NCBI GenBank assembly: GCA_023362775.1
Contig: JALMGJ010000004.1
Span: 82,889,798-82,953,797 of the forward strand
Origin: Charina bottae
Lineage: Eukaryota > Chordata > Lepidosauria > Squamata > Charinaidae
Direction: 5' to 3'
DNA length: 64,000 nucleotides
A model generated the notes under the pieces. The model saw only the letters and a list, made by a program, of their open reading frames with translations. It was not told where the DNA came from and ran no database searches. Below are positions 11,072 through 20,569 of this stretch, piece after piece. Positions within the stretch are counted from its first letter, which is position 1; each line of letters starts with the position of its first letter. The translations under genes and the position numbers were made by a program.

Positions 11072-11676
11072 ATCAAGGCTTTAGCGTAGTCAATGAAGCA
11101 GAAGTAGATGTTTTTCTGGAACTCTCTTGCTTTTTCCATGATCCAGCGAATGTTGGCAATCTGATCTCTAGTTCCTCTGCCTCTTTGAAACCCAGCTTGC
11201 ACTTCTGGTAGTTCTCAGTTCACATACTGCTGAAGCCTAGCTTGTAGGATTTTGAGCATAACCTTGCTAGCATGTGAAATGAGCGCAACTGTATGGTAGT
11301 TTGAACATTCTTTGGCATTGCCCTTCTTTGGAATTGGAACGTAAACTGACCTTTTCCAATCCTGTGGCCACTCTTGAGTTTTCCAAATTTGTTGGCATAT
11401 TGAGTGCAGCACTTTAACAGCATCATCTTTTAGGATTTTAAATAGCTCAGCTGGGATACTGTCTTCTTCGCTAGTTTTGTTGTTAGTAATGCTTCCTAAG
11501 GCCCACTTAACTTTACTCTTTAGGATGTCTGGCTCAAGGTCAGTGACCACACCATCGTATTTATCAGGGACATTAAGATCTTTCTTGTACAGTTCTTCTG
11601 TGTACTCTTGCAACCTCTTCTTAATCTCTTCTGCTTCTGTTAGGTCTCTGCCTTTTTTGTCCTTTATCATGCCCAT
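11072..11676 (-). pseudogene. BovB reverse transcriptase N-terminal part, broken
   Basis: Two minus-strand frames cover the start of the BovB RT: IKDKKGRDLTEAEEIKKRLQ to the fingers region (ALISHASKVMLKILQARLQQ) at 11215-11676, then, after a stop at 11215, QAGFQRGRGTRDQIANIRW and KNIYFCFIDYAKAL at 11072-11202. The motif A Asp (FIDYAKA) is present, but the reading then runs into CA-repeat DNA. Palm motifs C and D (YADD) are absent, so it cannot be functional. The BovB 3' half at 38.5 kb starts a little upstream of this break point in protein terms but is a different insertion in the other orientation. Confidence 0.88.
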
Positions 11677-12507
11677 CTTTGCATAAAACCCTTGATATCT
11701 CCGATTTTCTTGAAGAGATCTCTAGTCTTCCCCATTCTATTGTTTTCCTCGATTTCTTTGCATTGTTCATTTAAGAAGGCCTTCTTATCTCTCCTTGCTA
11801 TTCTCTGGAAATCTGCATTCAGTTGGTTATATCTTTCCCTTTCTCCCTTCCCTTTTGCTTTCCTTCTTTCCTCAGCTATTTGTAAAGCCTCATCAGACAG
11901 CCACTTTGCTTTCTTGCATTTCTTTTTCTTTTGGATGGTTTTAGTTGCTGCCTCCTGTACAATGTTACGAACCTCCATCCATAGTTCTTCAGGCACTCTG
12001 TCTACCAGATCTAATCCTTTAAATCTATTCCTCACCTCCACTGTATATTCATAAGGGATATGATTTAGGTCATACCTTAGTGGTCTAGTGGTTTTCCCTA
12101 CGTTCTTCAATTTAAGCCTAAATTTTGAGATAAGAAGCTCATGATCTGAGCCGCAGTCAGCTCCAGGTCTTGTTTTTGCTGATTGTATAGAGCTTCTCCA
12201 TCTTTGGCTGCAAAGTACATAATCAATCTGATTTCGGTATTGACCATCTGGTGATGTCCATGGGTAGAGTCGTCTCTTGTGTTGTTGGAAAAGAGTGTTT
12301 GCTATGACCAGCGTGTTCTCTTGACAAGACTCTATTAGCCTTTGCCCTGCTTCATTTTGTACTCCAAGACCAAACTTGCCTGTTATTCCGGTTATTTCTT
12401 GACTTCCTACTTTAGCATTCCAGTCCGCTGTGATGAAAACGACATTTTTTTTTGGTGTTAGTTCTAGAAGGTGTTGTAGGTCTTCATAGAACTGGTCAAC
12501 TTCAGCT
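11667..12507 (-). pseudogene. BovB endonuclease C-terminal half and linker
   Basis: A long open stretch on the minus strand. It holds TADWNAKVG (APE-type Asp/Asn metal site region), NQIDYVLCS and GSDHELLISKF (the SDH catalytic box), followed by the RTE-type linker with KKKKCKKAKWLSDEAL and RRDKKAFLNEQCKEIE. In the living element this protein nicks target DNA and primes reverse transcription. The first part of the open frame (12508-12656) is antisense CR1 sequence and does not belong to it. A frame change near 11670 separates it from the RT start (IKDKKGRDLTEAEEI, 11215-11670). A tract of Ts at 12447-12454 lies in an AAAKK-type codon run and could be an indel site. Confidence 0.9.
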
Positions 12508-12509
12508 CT

Positions 12510-15257
12510 TTGGCACCAGAGGGGGGAGTGGCCCTCTCGGAAATGTGTCCAGCCGGGTTTCAGGTCTGGCATCAGCCGAGACACCGGGGCAGGGGAGGAG
12601 GGGTGGCAGTGGTCATTCGAGAGTCTCTTGTGGCCTTCAGGGGCGCTGCTCCACAAGTGGCCGGGTGTGAGACCCTGTTTTTCAAGTTGGGTTCACGAGA
12701 ACAGTTGGGAGTGTTGCTGCTGTACCAGCCTCCCTGCTGCGTAGCAACCTCCCTGCCTGAGCTGCTCGAGGCTGTCTCGGGGCTGGCAGTGGAGTTCCCC
12801 AGACTTATGGTTCTGGGGGACTTTAATCTGCCATCTCTGGGACGGGACTCGGAGGCGGCTCGGGAGTTCATGGCTACCATGGCAGCTATGGGCCTGTCTC
12901 ATATTATTCGTGACCCGACTCGAGACAGTGGTCTCACCCCGGACTTAGTTTTCTTGTCTGAGCAGTGGCAATGTGATCTGAGGGGAGAGCTACATCTTTC
13001 CCCATTGTCATGGTCGGACCACGCCCTGGTGACCCTTAGACTCTCTTGTGCTGCCCCACTCCGCAGGGAGGCGGGACCTATTCGATTGGTCCGCTCCCGG
13101 CGACTGATGGACCCAGTGAGGTTTCAGAAGGAGCTGGAAGTTGTTCCCGAGGACTTGCTTCACGGTCCAGTGGAGCTCCTGGCCACGGCCTGGAACAGGG
13201 CCGCGGCTGGAGCCCTGGACAAGATCGCGCCTATGCGACCTCTCCGGCCCTACTTGGCCCGCCGCTCTCCATGGTTTACCGAAGAGTTAAGGGCCTTGAA
13301 GAGGGTTAAGAGACGTCTAGAGTGCCGCTGGAGAAAGACGAAGAATGAATCTGACCGAACACAATCTAGAGCCGCAGTTAAGGCCTACCTTGTGGCGGTA
13401 AGGGCGGCGAAACGCGAATATTTCTACGTTCTTGTTGCATCCGCAGAATGCCGCCCGACGGCCCTTTTTAAAATTACAAGATCACTGTTGGGTCGGGAGC
13501 AGGGGGAGACCCACTTACAGGGCCGATCGGAAGAGTTTGCTGAGCATCTGCAGGATAAAATCGCTCAGATTCATTCCAAGTTGGACTCCAAGCATGAGAC
13601 AGGATCTGTGGAGATGCCAGGGGCTCGTACTTACCATGTTATCTGGGAACAGTTTGATCCTGTTGCGCCTGAGGAAGTGGACAGGATCCTCCGGACTGTG
13701 AACGCCACCACATGCCAGCTTGACCCTTGTCCCTCCTGGCTGGTGAAATCGGCCAGTGAGGTGACATGTGGATGGGTCCAGGCGATGATTAATCTGTCCT
13801 TGAGTGAGGGGGTGTTCCCAGAGGTCTTTAAGGAGGCGCTGGTGCACCCCCTCCTCAAGAAGCTGTCCCTGGACCCTACTATCCTGGGCAATTTTCGCCC
13901 AGTCTCCCACCTTCCCTTTTTGGGAAAGGTGGTTGAGAAGGTGGTGGCTTGGCAACTCCAGAGGATTCTGGAGGAAACGGATTATCTGGACCCCTTCCAG
14001 TCAGGTTTAAGGCCAGGATATGGGACGGAGACCGCATTGGTCGCACTTATGGATGATCTCTGGCGAGAGCGGAATGGAGGGAGTGCGTTCATCCTTGCTC
14101 TCTTAGATCTCTCAGCGGCTTTCGATACCGTCGACCACGGTATACTTTTGGGACGGCTCAGGGAGTTGGGGGTGGGCGGCGTAGTTTTGCACTGGTTCAC
14201 CTCCTTCCTCCGGGGCCGTTCCCAGTCGGTGTTGATAGGGGAGGAGAGGGCTGACCCGCGCCCCCTGACTTGTGGGGTGCCGCAGGGGTCGATTCTCTCT
14301 CCTCTCCTGTTCAACATCTACATGAAACCGCTGGGCGAGATCATCCGTCACCATGGGATGAGGTATCACCAATATGCTGATGATACCCAGGTGTACATCT
14401 CCATCCCAGGTGAAGTAAGTGATGCGGTCGATGCCTTATCTCAGTGTCTGGAGGCTGTGGGGGCCTGGATGGGGAACAACAGGCTTCAGCTGAACCCTGG
14501 TAAGACGGAGTGGCTGTGGATTGATGGCCCCCCTAGATCCGGGAAGTTGTCATCTTTGGTTCTGGGTGAGGTGGCACTACCTCGCTCGGATCCAGTGCGG
14601 AATCTGAGGGTCCTCCTGGACTCGCGACTCTTGCTCGAAGAGCAGGTGGCAGTCACGGCCAGGAGGGCCTTTGCACAACTTCGTGTTGTGCGCCAGTTAC
14701 GCCCTTTCCTGGATCGGGAGGCCCTCCGAACAGTCACTCATGCCCTTGTCATCTCCCGTATAGATTACTGTAATGCGCTCTACATGGGGCTACCCCTGAA
14801 GAGTATCCGGAAGCTTCAGCTGATTCAGAATGCCGCGGCGCGAGCAGTTATGGGTGCCATGAGATCGGCACATGTAACACCTCTGCTACGCGAGCTGCAT
14901 TGGCTACCAGTTTGCTTCCGGGTCCAATTCAAGGTGTTGGTGATTACCTTTAAAGCCCTATATGGCATAGGGCCAGGGTACCTGAGGGACCGTCTCATCC
15001 CGATAATGTCGGCCTGCCCCACCCGTGCATGCAGGGAGGGCATGCTTCGGACCCCCTCAACAAGAGAATTCCATCTGGCGGGGTCCAGGAGACGTGCCTT
15101 CTCTGCGATAGCGCCCGCCTTATGGAACATCTTGCCCCCAGAGGTGAGACTCGCCCCCTCACTCCTGGCCTTCTGGAAGTCCCTCAAGACCTGGCTCTGC
15201 CATCGAGCCTGGGATGACAGAGGTGGCAGTGGCTCCTGGGGTTGGCTGGCCCCGTAG
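12510..15257 (+). CDS. CR1/L2 LINE ORF2 protein, 5'-truncated, 915 codons open
   Basis: The intact part of a LINE polyprotein that nicks chromosomal DNA and reverse transcribes its RNA at the nick. The APE-type endonuclease lacks its first part (the strand-cleavage Glu region before CPAGFQVW at about residue 13) but keeps VLGDFNLPSL (residues 101-110) and SWSDHALV (167-174). The RT follows: NFRPVSHLPFLGK (about 461), LSAAFDTVDH (about 534), CGVPQGSILSPLLFNIYM (about 590), and the catalytic YADD at 622-625, then the thumb (NNRLQLNPGKTEW) and a C-terminal region ending in WGWLAP. There is no stop or frameshift in 2.7 kb, so the insertion is recent on an evolutionary scale. The annotated ATG is only the first in-frame Met after the truncation, not a true start. 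GC content is well above the AT-rich surroundings. Confidence 0.92.
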   Translation: MAPEGGVALSEMCPAGFQVWHQPRHRGRGGGVAVVIRESLVAFRGAAPQVAGCETLFFKLGSREQLGVLLLYQPPCCVATSLPELLEAVSGLAVEFPRLMVLGDFNLPSLGRDSEAAREFMATMAAMGLSHIIRDPTRDSGLTPDLVFLSEQWQCDLRGELHLSPLSWSDHALVTLRLSCAAPLRREAGPIRLVRSRRLMDPVRFQKELEVVPEDLLHGPVELLATAWNRAAAGALDKIAPMRPLRPYLARRSPWFTEELRALKRVKRRLECRWRKTKNESDRTQSRAAVKAYLVAVRAAKREYFYVLVASAECRPTALFKITRSLLGREQGETHLQGRSEEFAEHLQDKIAQIHSKLDSKHETGSVEMPGARTYHVIWEQFDPVAPEEVDRILRTVNATTCQLDPCPSWLVKSASEVTCGWVQAMINLSLSEGVFPEVFKEALVHPLLKKLSLDPTILGNFRPVSHLPFLGKVVEKVVAWQLQRILEETDYLDPFQSGLRPGYGTETALVALMDDLWRERNGGSAFILALLDLSAAFDTVDHGILLGRLRELGVGGVVLHWFTSFLRGRSQSVLIGEERADPRPLTCGVPQGSILSPLLFNIYMKPLGEIIRHHGMRYHQYADDTQVYISIPGEVSDAVDALSQCLEAVGAWMGNNRLQLNPGKTEWLWIDGPPRSGKLSSLVLGEVALPRSDPVRNLRVLLDSRLLLEEQVAVTARRAFAQLRVVRQLRPFLDREALRTVTHALVISRIDYCNALYMGLPLKSIRKLQLIQNAAARAVMGAMRSAHVTPLLRELHWLPVCFRVQFKVLVITFKALYGIGPGYLRDRLIPIMSACPTRACREGMLRTPSTREFHLAGSRRRAFSAIAPALWNILPPEVRLAPSLLAFWKSLKTWLCHRAWDDRGGSGSWGWLAP

Positions 15258-15347
15258 GAATACGATCTATACTACGGTCTCCAATCCATCTTGGGTTTAG
15301 ATAATTTATTACTGTATATTATTATTTTATATTTTATATTATTATTT

Positions 15348-15682
15348 GAGGGGCGTGGTGGCTCAGCGGGTAAGACGCCAGGCTTGTCGATTGGAAGATC
15401 GCAAAGTTCGGAGGTTCGAATCCCTAGCCCTGCGTGCGGGGTGAGCTCCCGCACTAGCTCCAGCTCTTGCCAACCTAGCAATTCGAAAGCATGCAAATGC
15501 AAGTAGATTAATAGGTACCACTTCGGTGGGAAGGTAACAGCGTTCCGCGGCGTCATGCGGCCACATGACCGTGGAAGTGTCTTCGGACAACGCTGGCTCT
15601 TCGGCTAACAAACGGAGATGAGCACCGGCCCCTAGAGTCGGACACGACTGCACAAATGTGCGGGGGGTACCTTTACCTTTTT
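15348..15682 (+). mobile_element. tRNA-derived SINE with BovB-like tail (Sauria/Squam type)
   Basis: A tRNA-like head with a polymerase III A box in GTGGCTCAGCGGGTAAGACG and a B box GGTTCGAATCC (about 15412-15422) is followed by a conserved body (ACCACTTCGGTGGGAAGGTA, CATGCGGCCACATGACCG) and a tail with AGAGTCGGACACGACTG, the 3' end typical of BovB. BovB enzymes would therefore be the likely mobiliser. It sits in the 3' untranslated part of the CR1/L2 LINE; imperfect TATTATTATTT-like flanks are too AT-rich to prove a target duplication. Naming the exact SINE family needs a database. Confidence 0.88.
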
Positions 15683-15840
15683 ACTATTATTATTTTATTA
15701 TTATTGTAATTTTAGATTATATTTTTATAGTTTTTAAACTTTCAATTGTTGTAACCCGCCCAGAGTCCCTTGCAAGGGAGATGGGCGGGGAATAAATTGA
15801 AATAATAAATAAATAAATAATAAATAAATCAGTGGTTGGG

Positions 15841-16478
15841 GCATAGACTTGGATTACTGTGATGTTGAATGGTTTGCCTTGGATTCGAACTGAGATCATT
15901 CTGTTGTTTTTGAGGTTGTACCCCAGTACTGCCTTTCCCACTCTTTTATTGACTATGAGGGCTACTCCATTTCTTCTAAGGGATTCTTGCCCACAGTAGT
16001 ATATATAATGGTCACCTGAATTAAATTTGCCCATTTCTGTCCATTTTAGTTCGCTGATTCCCAAGATGTCGATGTTCAATCTTGTCATCTCATGTTTGAC
16101 CACATCCAGCTTACCTTGATTCATAGATCTTACATTCCAGGTTCCTATGCAATATTGTTCTTTACAGCATCGGAATTTCCTTCCACTTCCAGACACATCC
16201 ACAACTGAGCGTACTTTTGGCTTTGGCCCAGCCGCTTCACTCTTTCTGGAGCTACTCAGAATTACCCTCTGCTCTTCCCCAGTACCATATTGGACACCTT
16301 CCGACCTGAGGGGCTCATCTTCTGGCGTCATATCTTTTAGCCTTTTGATACTGTCCAAGGGGTTTTCTTGGCAAGGATACTGGAGTGGGTTGCCATTTCC
16401 TCCTCCAGTGGACCACGTTTTGTCAGAACTCTCCGTCATGACCTGTTCTTCTTGACCTGACTTCATTGAGTTATGCAA
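15841..16478 (-). pseudogene. BovB endonuclease N-terminal half
   Basis: An open minus-strand frame begins MHNSMKSGQEEQVMTES and reaches the APE-type endonuclease core: YCIGTWNVRSMNQGKLD (the Asn of WNVRS is a metal-site residue), DILGISELKWTEMG (catalytic Glu in SELKW) and FNITVIQVYAPTT, where the CR1/L2 element cuts it. It is uninterrupted up to that junction, so this BovB was still fairly intact when it was hit. In the intact element this domain makes the first nick in target DNA. Residues after YAPTT (to 15717) are encoded by antisense CR1 tail sequence and are not part of the protein. Confidence 0.9.
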
Positions 16479-16545
16479 GCCCCTTCACCACGACAAGGCA
16501 GTGATCCATGAAGGGGTCCATGAATGGTTTTGACAGACCTCTAAA
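15841..16545 (-). mobile_element. BovB LINE segment 2: 5' end and EN N-terminus
   Basis: The 5' piece of the BovB whose remainder is at 11072-12507. It contains the upstream region with CACTGCCTTGTCGTGGTGAA on the minus strand (about 16490-16505), typical of BovB leaders, and the endonuclease start. The right limit is approximate. Confidence 0.9.
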
Positions 16546-18289
16546 CTGCCTGACTAATGAAGTATCAGTAGATATGTAACAGCTGTGCAAGTCTATCAGG
16601 TCTGATTGTTCATCCCCTAAAAAGCCTGATCATGCCTATAGTCATGTTTTATTTTTACATAGTTAAATTTATCTGTGATCACCATAGATAGAGAAGGATC
16701 TATTCTGTAACAATCCAACATCTTTAAGAATTACCTAGATCAGCCTTTCTCAACATTGTATCTTTGAGATATAGAGTATGTATTGTAGCTTTAACTCCCA
16801 AAATTCTTTGAAGGGTGCCAGGATTCAGAAAGTTAAACTTAGTGATTAACTGATCTTAAATCCCCTTTACCTTACAAAAAAACAAGAACTGTATTCTAAA
16901 GCAGAATAAAAAACTGGTAGCCATATTTATGGATGAGGACAAAAAAAATCCCTCATGAGTTAAATCACAAGGTATTTTGAGTTTCACAAAGGGAACATTC
17001 AGCTTCCATTGTGTAACATGGTGATAAGTATATACATTAATTGTTTAAAATTATATTCTTTTGGTGGTGGTTGTAAGCTGATGTATTTGTTTTCTCTGTC
17101 ACACTGGGGGGCATTGGCACAGCTGGAATAAACAGAAGCCAGTTATGTACTGGGGAGCTTGAGGCCACTATATTCCTTTTTCATTTTGTAAACAGTTTAG
17201 TGGATAATTTGCAATTTGTCTTTTTTTCCTGCTATTTTATTTATTTGTCATATTTTGCTTAAACAACTTTTTAAATGTTTATTTTCTCTATTGTTTAAAA
17301 ATGTAACATAAGACCTATCACAGTGCAGAAGTATTTCAAGTAAACTTAGAATTTATTACCATGTATACTGTAGATATGCAAATACAATGAAATTTTTAAA
17401 AAATCACAAAAGTGTATAGGCAAACACTGAGAAGGATATGTAGTTTAAGAAATTTGTTTCTTTGAGAGGAGGAAATGTCACTATACAGACACCATCAATC
17501 AGGATAAGCGAACAATGCAGAAGTAGGATGATCAGATTTTGTATCTCAAACTGAGCCTTCCTTACTGTTAAATTTAGACAAGATTTTCACATATACACTT
17601 AATACTGAAAAATCATAGAAATGACTTTGTCATTTATTTGCCATACTACAAGGTATTTTTTTCCTGATATTTCATATGGTTATGAGCATGATGAACCAAG
17701 AACAATCTGCAGATTGGAAGAGTGTAATACAGCAGGTCCAAGATGAACAGAAAGCAGTAATACAAGATTTTTACTTCATCCTAAAAAGTTTTTGACCTGG
17801 CTTCTCAGTCTATATAAAAAGCTTTACAGTGCTTCATCTACAAAGGCACAGGATGCTTCAAACTCATGGAGGTGCTCACATAGCACTGTCTTTTCCTGAG
17901 AGGGCATCTGTATGATCCTGGGAAGAGATTTTGTGGCTTCAAAGAGCTGCAACAAGGGCTGTGAGTATCCCTGTTTTGGCTCTGAATCCAAAGCAATGCA
18001 CAGCTCTACTAAATAAGTCATTTAACTGGATTGGTTTGTGTATTATATTAAGCCACACTTACTGAATAAATCACATTTTGCAGTCTCATACAACATACTT
18101 AGCTGAATCGAAATAAATCACCTTGTGGAATCATGTGATATATACTGTAAACTCAGCTATTATATGTCTGGCAGATAGAGTTCTCTGTTTTAGGTAGCCA
18201 TGTATGCCACAGTGCCACCCTGCCAGTTAATTGTAAGAGTAAATCCAACACACAGTATCACAATGTCCTGCCTTGACTATCTGACAATT
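16546..18289. other. AT-rich DNA, no supported gene
   Basis: No recognisable coding region. A degraded piece resembling a hAT-type MITE is listed at 16738-16850. A 65-codon minus-strand frame at 17824-18021 (starts MTYLVELCIALDSEPKQGY) has more protein-like composition than its surroundings but matches nothing I know; I do not call it a gene. Confidence 0.4.
16738..16850 (+). mobile_element. Possible hAT-type MITE relic
   Basis: TAGATCAGCCTTTCTCAACA followed by TTAACTCCCAAAATTCTTTG resembles one end of a common reptile hAT-like MITE with CAGxxTTTCTCAACC ends and an AACTCCCAGAATTC core. The other end is not recognisable, so this is a weak call. Confidence 0.35.
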
Positions 18290-18650
18290 GCTTTTCTGAA
18301 ACTCAGTCACAGCCTTGTTGTGATTAAAACACCTCCTTCTAGCTTGCTTAGTTCCTGAATGTTTTAAACTATGCATTTGATTCAAATAGGTCTTGTATGC
18401 ACTGCAGCCTTTAGCTGCTTGTTTCTCACATATACATCATCTAGAAATGAGTCCAGTTTAGAAATCCCTTTCCAGTTTTCAAGCCCTTCATGTGCTGTGG
18501 GCAGAGTCTTGGCCTGGTATTCTGTCATGCTTAACAAAGCTTCCAGTTGGCAGGTTCCCATCCTTATTTATCCTTCCCACCATTGCTGGGAAAGCAAGCC
18601 ATGATCATTATCCTTTCAATGGGCAAGTCTTTGAGGCATGTGATTTCCAA
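18290..18650 (+). repeat. Unclassified dispersed repeat, copy B
   Basis: Same orientation and order of shared blocks as 3825-4165, best seen from 18405 to 18605 (GCTGCTTGTTTCTCACATAT; TTGGCCTGGTATTCTGTCAT; CCCACCATTGCTGGGAAAGC). No coding domain is evident. The left limit is uncertain. Confidence 0.5.
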
Positions 18651-18866
18651 TGATCGATCATTGCGTACCACTGCCCCCCTCCAGTGGCTTCCCCCTCATA
18701 CTATATACTTTTATGTCTGGTGCATCCATTGCTGGACCAGTTAAAAAACAACATAGTACCATTTTACCAATTTTCCTGTCATTCAGGCTAGAAGGGAAAC
18801 CTGGCAATTTTCTCTATTTAAAAAAAAGTTCAAAAACACTAAATAGACAAGTCAGCACAAGTATTT

Positions 18867-19115
18867 GGAGAGCCAGTTTGGTCTAGTGGTTAAGGTGCTG
18901 GGCTAGAAACCAAGTCTGTGAGTTCTAGTCCTGCCTTAGGCATGAAAGCTGGCTGGGTGACCTTGGGCCAGTCACTCTCTTTCTCTCAGCCCAACTCACC
19001 TTACAGGGTTGTTGTTGTGGGGAAATTAGGAGGAGGAAGGAGTATTAGGTATGTTCGCCGCCTTGAGTTATTTATAAAAATAATAAAGGCAGGATAGAAA
19101 ATAAATAAATGAATA
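18867..19115 (+). mobile_element. MIR-like CORE-SINE, copy 1
   Basis: A tRNA-like head (GAGAGCCAGTTTGGTCTAGT GGTTAAGG with A box; B-box-like GAGTTCTAGTCCT) is followed by a core with GGTGACCTTGGGCCAGTCAC and ACAGGGTTGTTG, the signature of MIR/CORE-SINEs, and a tail CGCCTTGAGTTATTTATAAA, AATAAAGGCAGGATAG, then AAATAAAT. The other copies are at 20.3, 28.6 and 58.0 kb, and a tail-only piece at 9.2 kb. Confidence 0.9.
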
Positions 19116-20028
19116 CATTTTGCTATAATCTTTTTGGTCCAGATTATTCTTTCTCCATACATTCATTTACATATATGTGTAACTGCAGTCTTTTGTGAGC
19201 TAAGAGCTGTGCAGAGAGCTGCACTAAGGGATGTACTGCCAAGTGGTTGTGGCTACACTACTACTACTAATAATAATGCAGATTTTATTTAGTTTTATGG
19301 CCTCTAATGGGAAGCTATTTCATAATATTGAAATATGATTATGAAACAGCTTCCCATTTAAGGGCAGATTAGCATATACCTTAATGATTTCCTGGAAGTT
19401 AGTAAAAACAAAGCTTTTCCAGAGGCTGTTTAGGGGATGATGGGAAAGCAACACCTTTATTTATTATTTCAATTTATATATCTACTATATCAAATACATG
19501 ACCCTTGGCACCTTACAGCAATTAAAAAATAATGTTAAAAATAGAATACAATATTTAAAAACAAAACATATAAAACCATATAATATCCAGTATTATTGTA
19601 CTGTTGTTCCACTTTTATATGGCTTTATTGTAAACTATCAGGAGACCATGTGGATTACAACAGTATATAACATAAATTTATTTATTTATTTAATCAAACA
19701 TATATCCTGCCACTATCACAGTGCTAATAGAATAATATCACACAAAAGATATTAAAAAACATGGAACAGATTAAATTAATAAATTATTAATTCAATATGT
19801 TAATTACACACTAGTTAATTATTAAAGTTAATAAGAACATTCCCATTATATTTAATAATTTCCATCTTCTATTATGTAAACTTTACGAATTGGCAACACT
19901 TTTTAGAGGAAGGCTGATAGGTTTTGCATCTTTAGTTTACAGAATATGAACTGGTGAACTAAGGATTTGTGCTTTGATGCTTGCTCCAATCCAGGCAGCA
20001 TTTATGCACACACACACACACAAACACA
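19116..20028. other. AT-rich DNA, no supported gene
   Basis: Low-complexity AT sequence without coding signal. A hairpin is listed at 19306-19358. A short CA repeat (19999-20027) lies at the Helitron 3' end. Confidence 0.5.
19306..19358. repeat. Short inverted repeat, hairpin
   Basis: AATGGGAAGCTATTTCATAA and, after about 11 nt, TTATGAAACAGCTTCCCATT are reverse complements with one mismatch (A/G). The loop is AT-rich. Purpose unknown; possibly the remains of a foldback element. Confidence 0.7.
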
Positions 20029-20324
20029 CTAGACAACCCGTGACCCATTGGGTCATCCTTTCAGAGATATTTCCTTACCAAACAGAGAAACAGAATAACC
20101 ATGGGTGGATTGCTATTTTTTTTTTGGTTTGAAAATTAAAGAAGAAAACATCAGTTTATTAAAGAAGAAAGATGCATAGCAAGAGAAAATAGACACTTTT
20201 CGTTTAACAAAGGACACTTTTGATGACATTTTTGCTTGATCTGCCATCATTTAAGAAAACTCTAATGTTTTGACTTCTTTTTCATCAGCTTAAAGCAACA
20301 TACCGATGACCATGCTGGAATATT

Positions 20325-20569
20325 GATTTATTTATTTATTTTCTATCCCGCCTTTATTATTTTTATAAATAACTCAAGGCAACAAACATACCAAATACTC
20401 CCTTCCTCCTCCTATTTTCCCCACAACAACCCTGTGAGGTGAGCTGGGCTGAGAGAGAGTGACTGGCCCAAGGTCACCCCGCCAGCTTTCATGCCTAAGG
20501 TGGGACTAGAACTCTCAATCTCCTGGTTTCTAGCCCGTTGCCTTAACCCCTAGACCAAACTGGCTCTCT
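20325..20569 (-). mobile_element. MIR-like CORE-SINE, copy 2, inside the Helitron
   Basis: Reverse orientation of the CORE-SINE family: the tail (TATTTTCTATCCCGCCTTTA) lies left and the tRNA-like head (CTAGACCAAACTGGCTCTCT) lies right. GTGACTGGCCCAAGGTCACC marks the core. It separates Helitron helicase blocks. Confidence 0.9.

Larger units (their letters stand above)
11072..12507 (-). mobile_element. BovB (RTE-clade) LINE, segment 1: EN end to RT motif A
   Basis: This is the larger piece of one minus-strand BovB whose 5' piece is at 15841-16545; a CR1/L2 element separates them. It runs from EVDQFYEDLQHLLEL through the second half of the APE-type endonuclease, a Lys-rich linker and the start of the RT (QAGFQRGRGTRDQIANIRW, FCFIDYAKAL). 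It breaks at 11072 inside RT motif A, next to a CA microsatellite, so the catalytic YADD region and 3' end are missing. BovB is known for horizontal transfer among vertebrates and is abundant in squamates. Confidence 0.93.
12508..15840 (+). mobile_element. Young CR1/L2-type LINE inserted into BovB
   Basis: The element begins abruptly inside its endonuclease region at about 12508 (5' truncation) and ends at about 15840 after ACCCGCCCAGAGTCCCTTGC, a GGGAGATGGGCGGGG stem and AATAAATA repeats. It lies antisense inside a BovB LINE: the BovB endonuclease frame reads YAPTT at 15846-15860 and resumes as EVDQFYEDL at about 12500. Its 3' untranslated part was later split by a tRNA SINE (15348-15682). 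No clear target duplication is visible, which is usual for CR1-type insertion. Confidence 0.93.

Noticed and set aside
12452..12670. Plus-strand frame across the BovB/CR1 junction
   Set aside because: An out-of-frame shadow of the CR1/L2 frame and antisense BovB.
15348..15430. Functional tRNA gene
   Set aside because: A and B boxes are present, but the sequence does not close into a full tRNA cloverleaf with a proper acceptor stem and continues into a SINE body and tail.
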